This document shows, piece by piece, positions 4,643 to 5,575 of a stretch of 5,575 bases of DNA (position 1 is the stretch's first letter; each line of letters opens with the position of its first letter). The notes beneath the pieces are model-generated. The model had not been told where the DNA came from. It saw only the letters and a list, made by a program, of their open reading frames with translations, and did not search any database. Source of the stretch: Kordiimonadaceae bacterium (lineage in GTDB: Bacteria > Pseudomonadota > Alphaproteobacteria > Sphingomonadales > Kordiimonadaceae); NCBI GenBank assembly GCA_016764715.1, contig JAESRJ010000168.1, positions 11,686 to 17,260 of the forward strand, read 5' to 3'. Made by a program: the position numbers and the translations under genes.

Positions 4643-5575
4643 ATGACTCGTCGTTTTGGTACTCTTCTACTGATTGTGTTTACAGTGTTTTTTGCCGTCG
4701 CGCGCGCTGACGACCTTCCGGTTTTATATGAACAGTATCTAGATTTAGCTGAACCAGACGCCGTGACCTATGTCACCGACCAGTTAAATGCAGCCGGCAT
4801 CACTGAGACAGATTATCCAACCCTATATACGACACTACAACAGTCGCAGGCAATCTATGCTACGGCCAATTCGCTTGGTATAAACATCCCTGAAATCGTC
4901 GTTGATAACGGAAGCCAGACTCTGCAACCTATCTATATTGTTGTGCCTAGCTACGCTTCAGCGACAACGACGCTTTCGGCAGAATCGATCACTTCCATTC
5001 CCAACTTTCCGACCACAACAGTTCAAACAATTGGTATATATTCTGGCGATACTGCCGTGGCAGACCCAACAGGCGACATTACCGTGGGTGGCATATCCAG
5101 TCTGCTCACCGTAGTCAGCGGCTCGGCCCTAAGCGGTGTGAGCGATTACACGGCAGAAGGAGCTTCGACGTTCATCTACCCAGCATCCGTGCTTGGAGAT
5201 ACGGTAATGGCCCAACTCGGCCTCACCGCGGACGACGATATTGCTCTCGCACAAGCTACTGATCTCGATTTCACGACTACAGCCACAACGATTTCCATCA
5301 CTAATACCGCGCCCGTAGATACCCAAGATGTGGGATTCATTAAGGTTTGCTTAGTCCGAGGCGACAGCGACTGCAGCTACACCTTCCCACAGGAAAACGG
5401 CGAATGGATCATGCAATTACCGTTGAGCGGTAGCGTGACCTTCAGTGAAGCCATTGCGACAGACCCCACGACCGGCCTACCGACTAACCCAGACTATTCC
5501 GTTGCCATTTATTACCCCGACCTTGGCGGAGGCTGTATCATGCCTGACACTGATTTTGCTAACCAGGTAACGGTG
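4643..5575 (+). CDS. Exported acidic Thr-rich protein of unknown function, N-terminal 311 codons
   Basis: The frame is open from the ATG at 4643 to the right edge, exactly 311 codons, so the C-terminus is missing. Residues 1-22 form a classic Sec signal peptide: MTRR, a hydrophobic core LLLIVFTVFFAV, and ARA before the cut, so the product leaves the cytoplasm. No lipobox is seen. The mature part starts with a helical-looking section (about 25-80) and then turns into Thr/Ser/Asp-rich, beta-type sequence. Three Cys (236, 244, 298) lie near the end of the visible part, with C236 and C244 close enough for a disulfide loop. There is only one Lys (234) in 311 residues. I do not recognise the family; a surface or adhesin-like beta-sandwich protein would fit but is unproven. 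It points away from the TPR remnant and has its own upstream region and ribosome binding site. Confidence 0.8.
   Translation, partial: MTRRFGTLLLIVFTVFFAVARADDLPVLYEQYLDLAEPDAVTYVTDQLNAAGITETDYPTLYTTLQQSQAIYATANSLGINIPEIVVDNGSQTLQPIYIVVPSYASATTTLSAESITSIPNFPTTTVQTIGIYSGDTAVADPTGDITVGGISSLLTVVSGSALSGVSDYTAEGASTFIYPASVLGDTVMAQLGLTADDDIALAQATDLDFTTTATTISITNTAPVDTQDVGFIKVCLVRGDSDCSYTFPQENGEWIMQLPLSGSVTFSEAIATDPTTGLPTNPDYSVAIYYPDLGGGCIMPDTDFANQVTV

Overview
The window looks like bacterial DNA of moderate GC with AT-richer gaps. It probably comes from a free-living Gram-negative proteobacterium, perhaps marine. The basis is two proteins with clear Sec signal peptides, one very acidic lamin-tail-domain protein of the type usually sent out by type I secretion, and an environmental subclass B3 metallo-beta-lactamase fold. 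The lineage is an inference; there is no rRNA, tRNA or housekeeping marker to fix it.

Layout. Positions 1-2318 (minus strand, running off the left edge) hold the N-terminal 772 codons of a large protein built from tandem lamin-tail domains (LTD). It has no signal peptide and, in my translation, no lysine, cysteine or tryptophan. Positions 2319-2540 form its upstream region: a good ribosome binding site, two adjacent stem-loops and a plausible sigma70 promoter just beyond them, suggesting a structured 5' leader of about 180 nt. Positions 2540-2911 are non-coding and hold only small dyads. Positions 2912-3802 (minus) encode a complete secreted metallo-beta-lactamase-fold hydrolase with every subclass B3 zinc ligand; an internal GTG at 3769 has a better ribosome binding site than the first ATG. 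Positions 3794-4078 (plus) hold what looks like the orphaned C-terminal tail of a TPR protein, cut off at the MBL start. Positions 4079-4642 are gene-free, AT-rich and unusually full of palindromes and short repeats. Positions 4643-5575 (plus, running off the right edge) encode the first 311 codons of an acidic, Thr-rich exported protein that I do not recognise.

How the genes relate. All three intact genes encode exported products, but the sequence shows no shared pathway. The LTD gene and the MBL gene point the same way but are about 590 bp apart, and the LTD gene has its own promoter candidate, so they are probably separate units. The plus-strand gene at 4643 also has its own upstream region. 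The TPR remnant suggests that a past rearrangement brought the MBL gene to its present position. I did not find a CRISPR array, insertion sequence, RNA gene or defence system. The most unusual items are the lysine-free LTD array, its candidate structured leader, and the dyad-rich upstream region of the unknown secreted protein.
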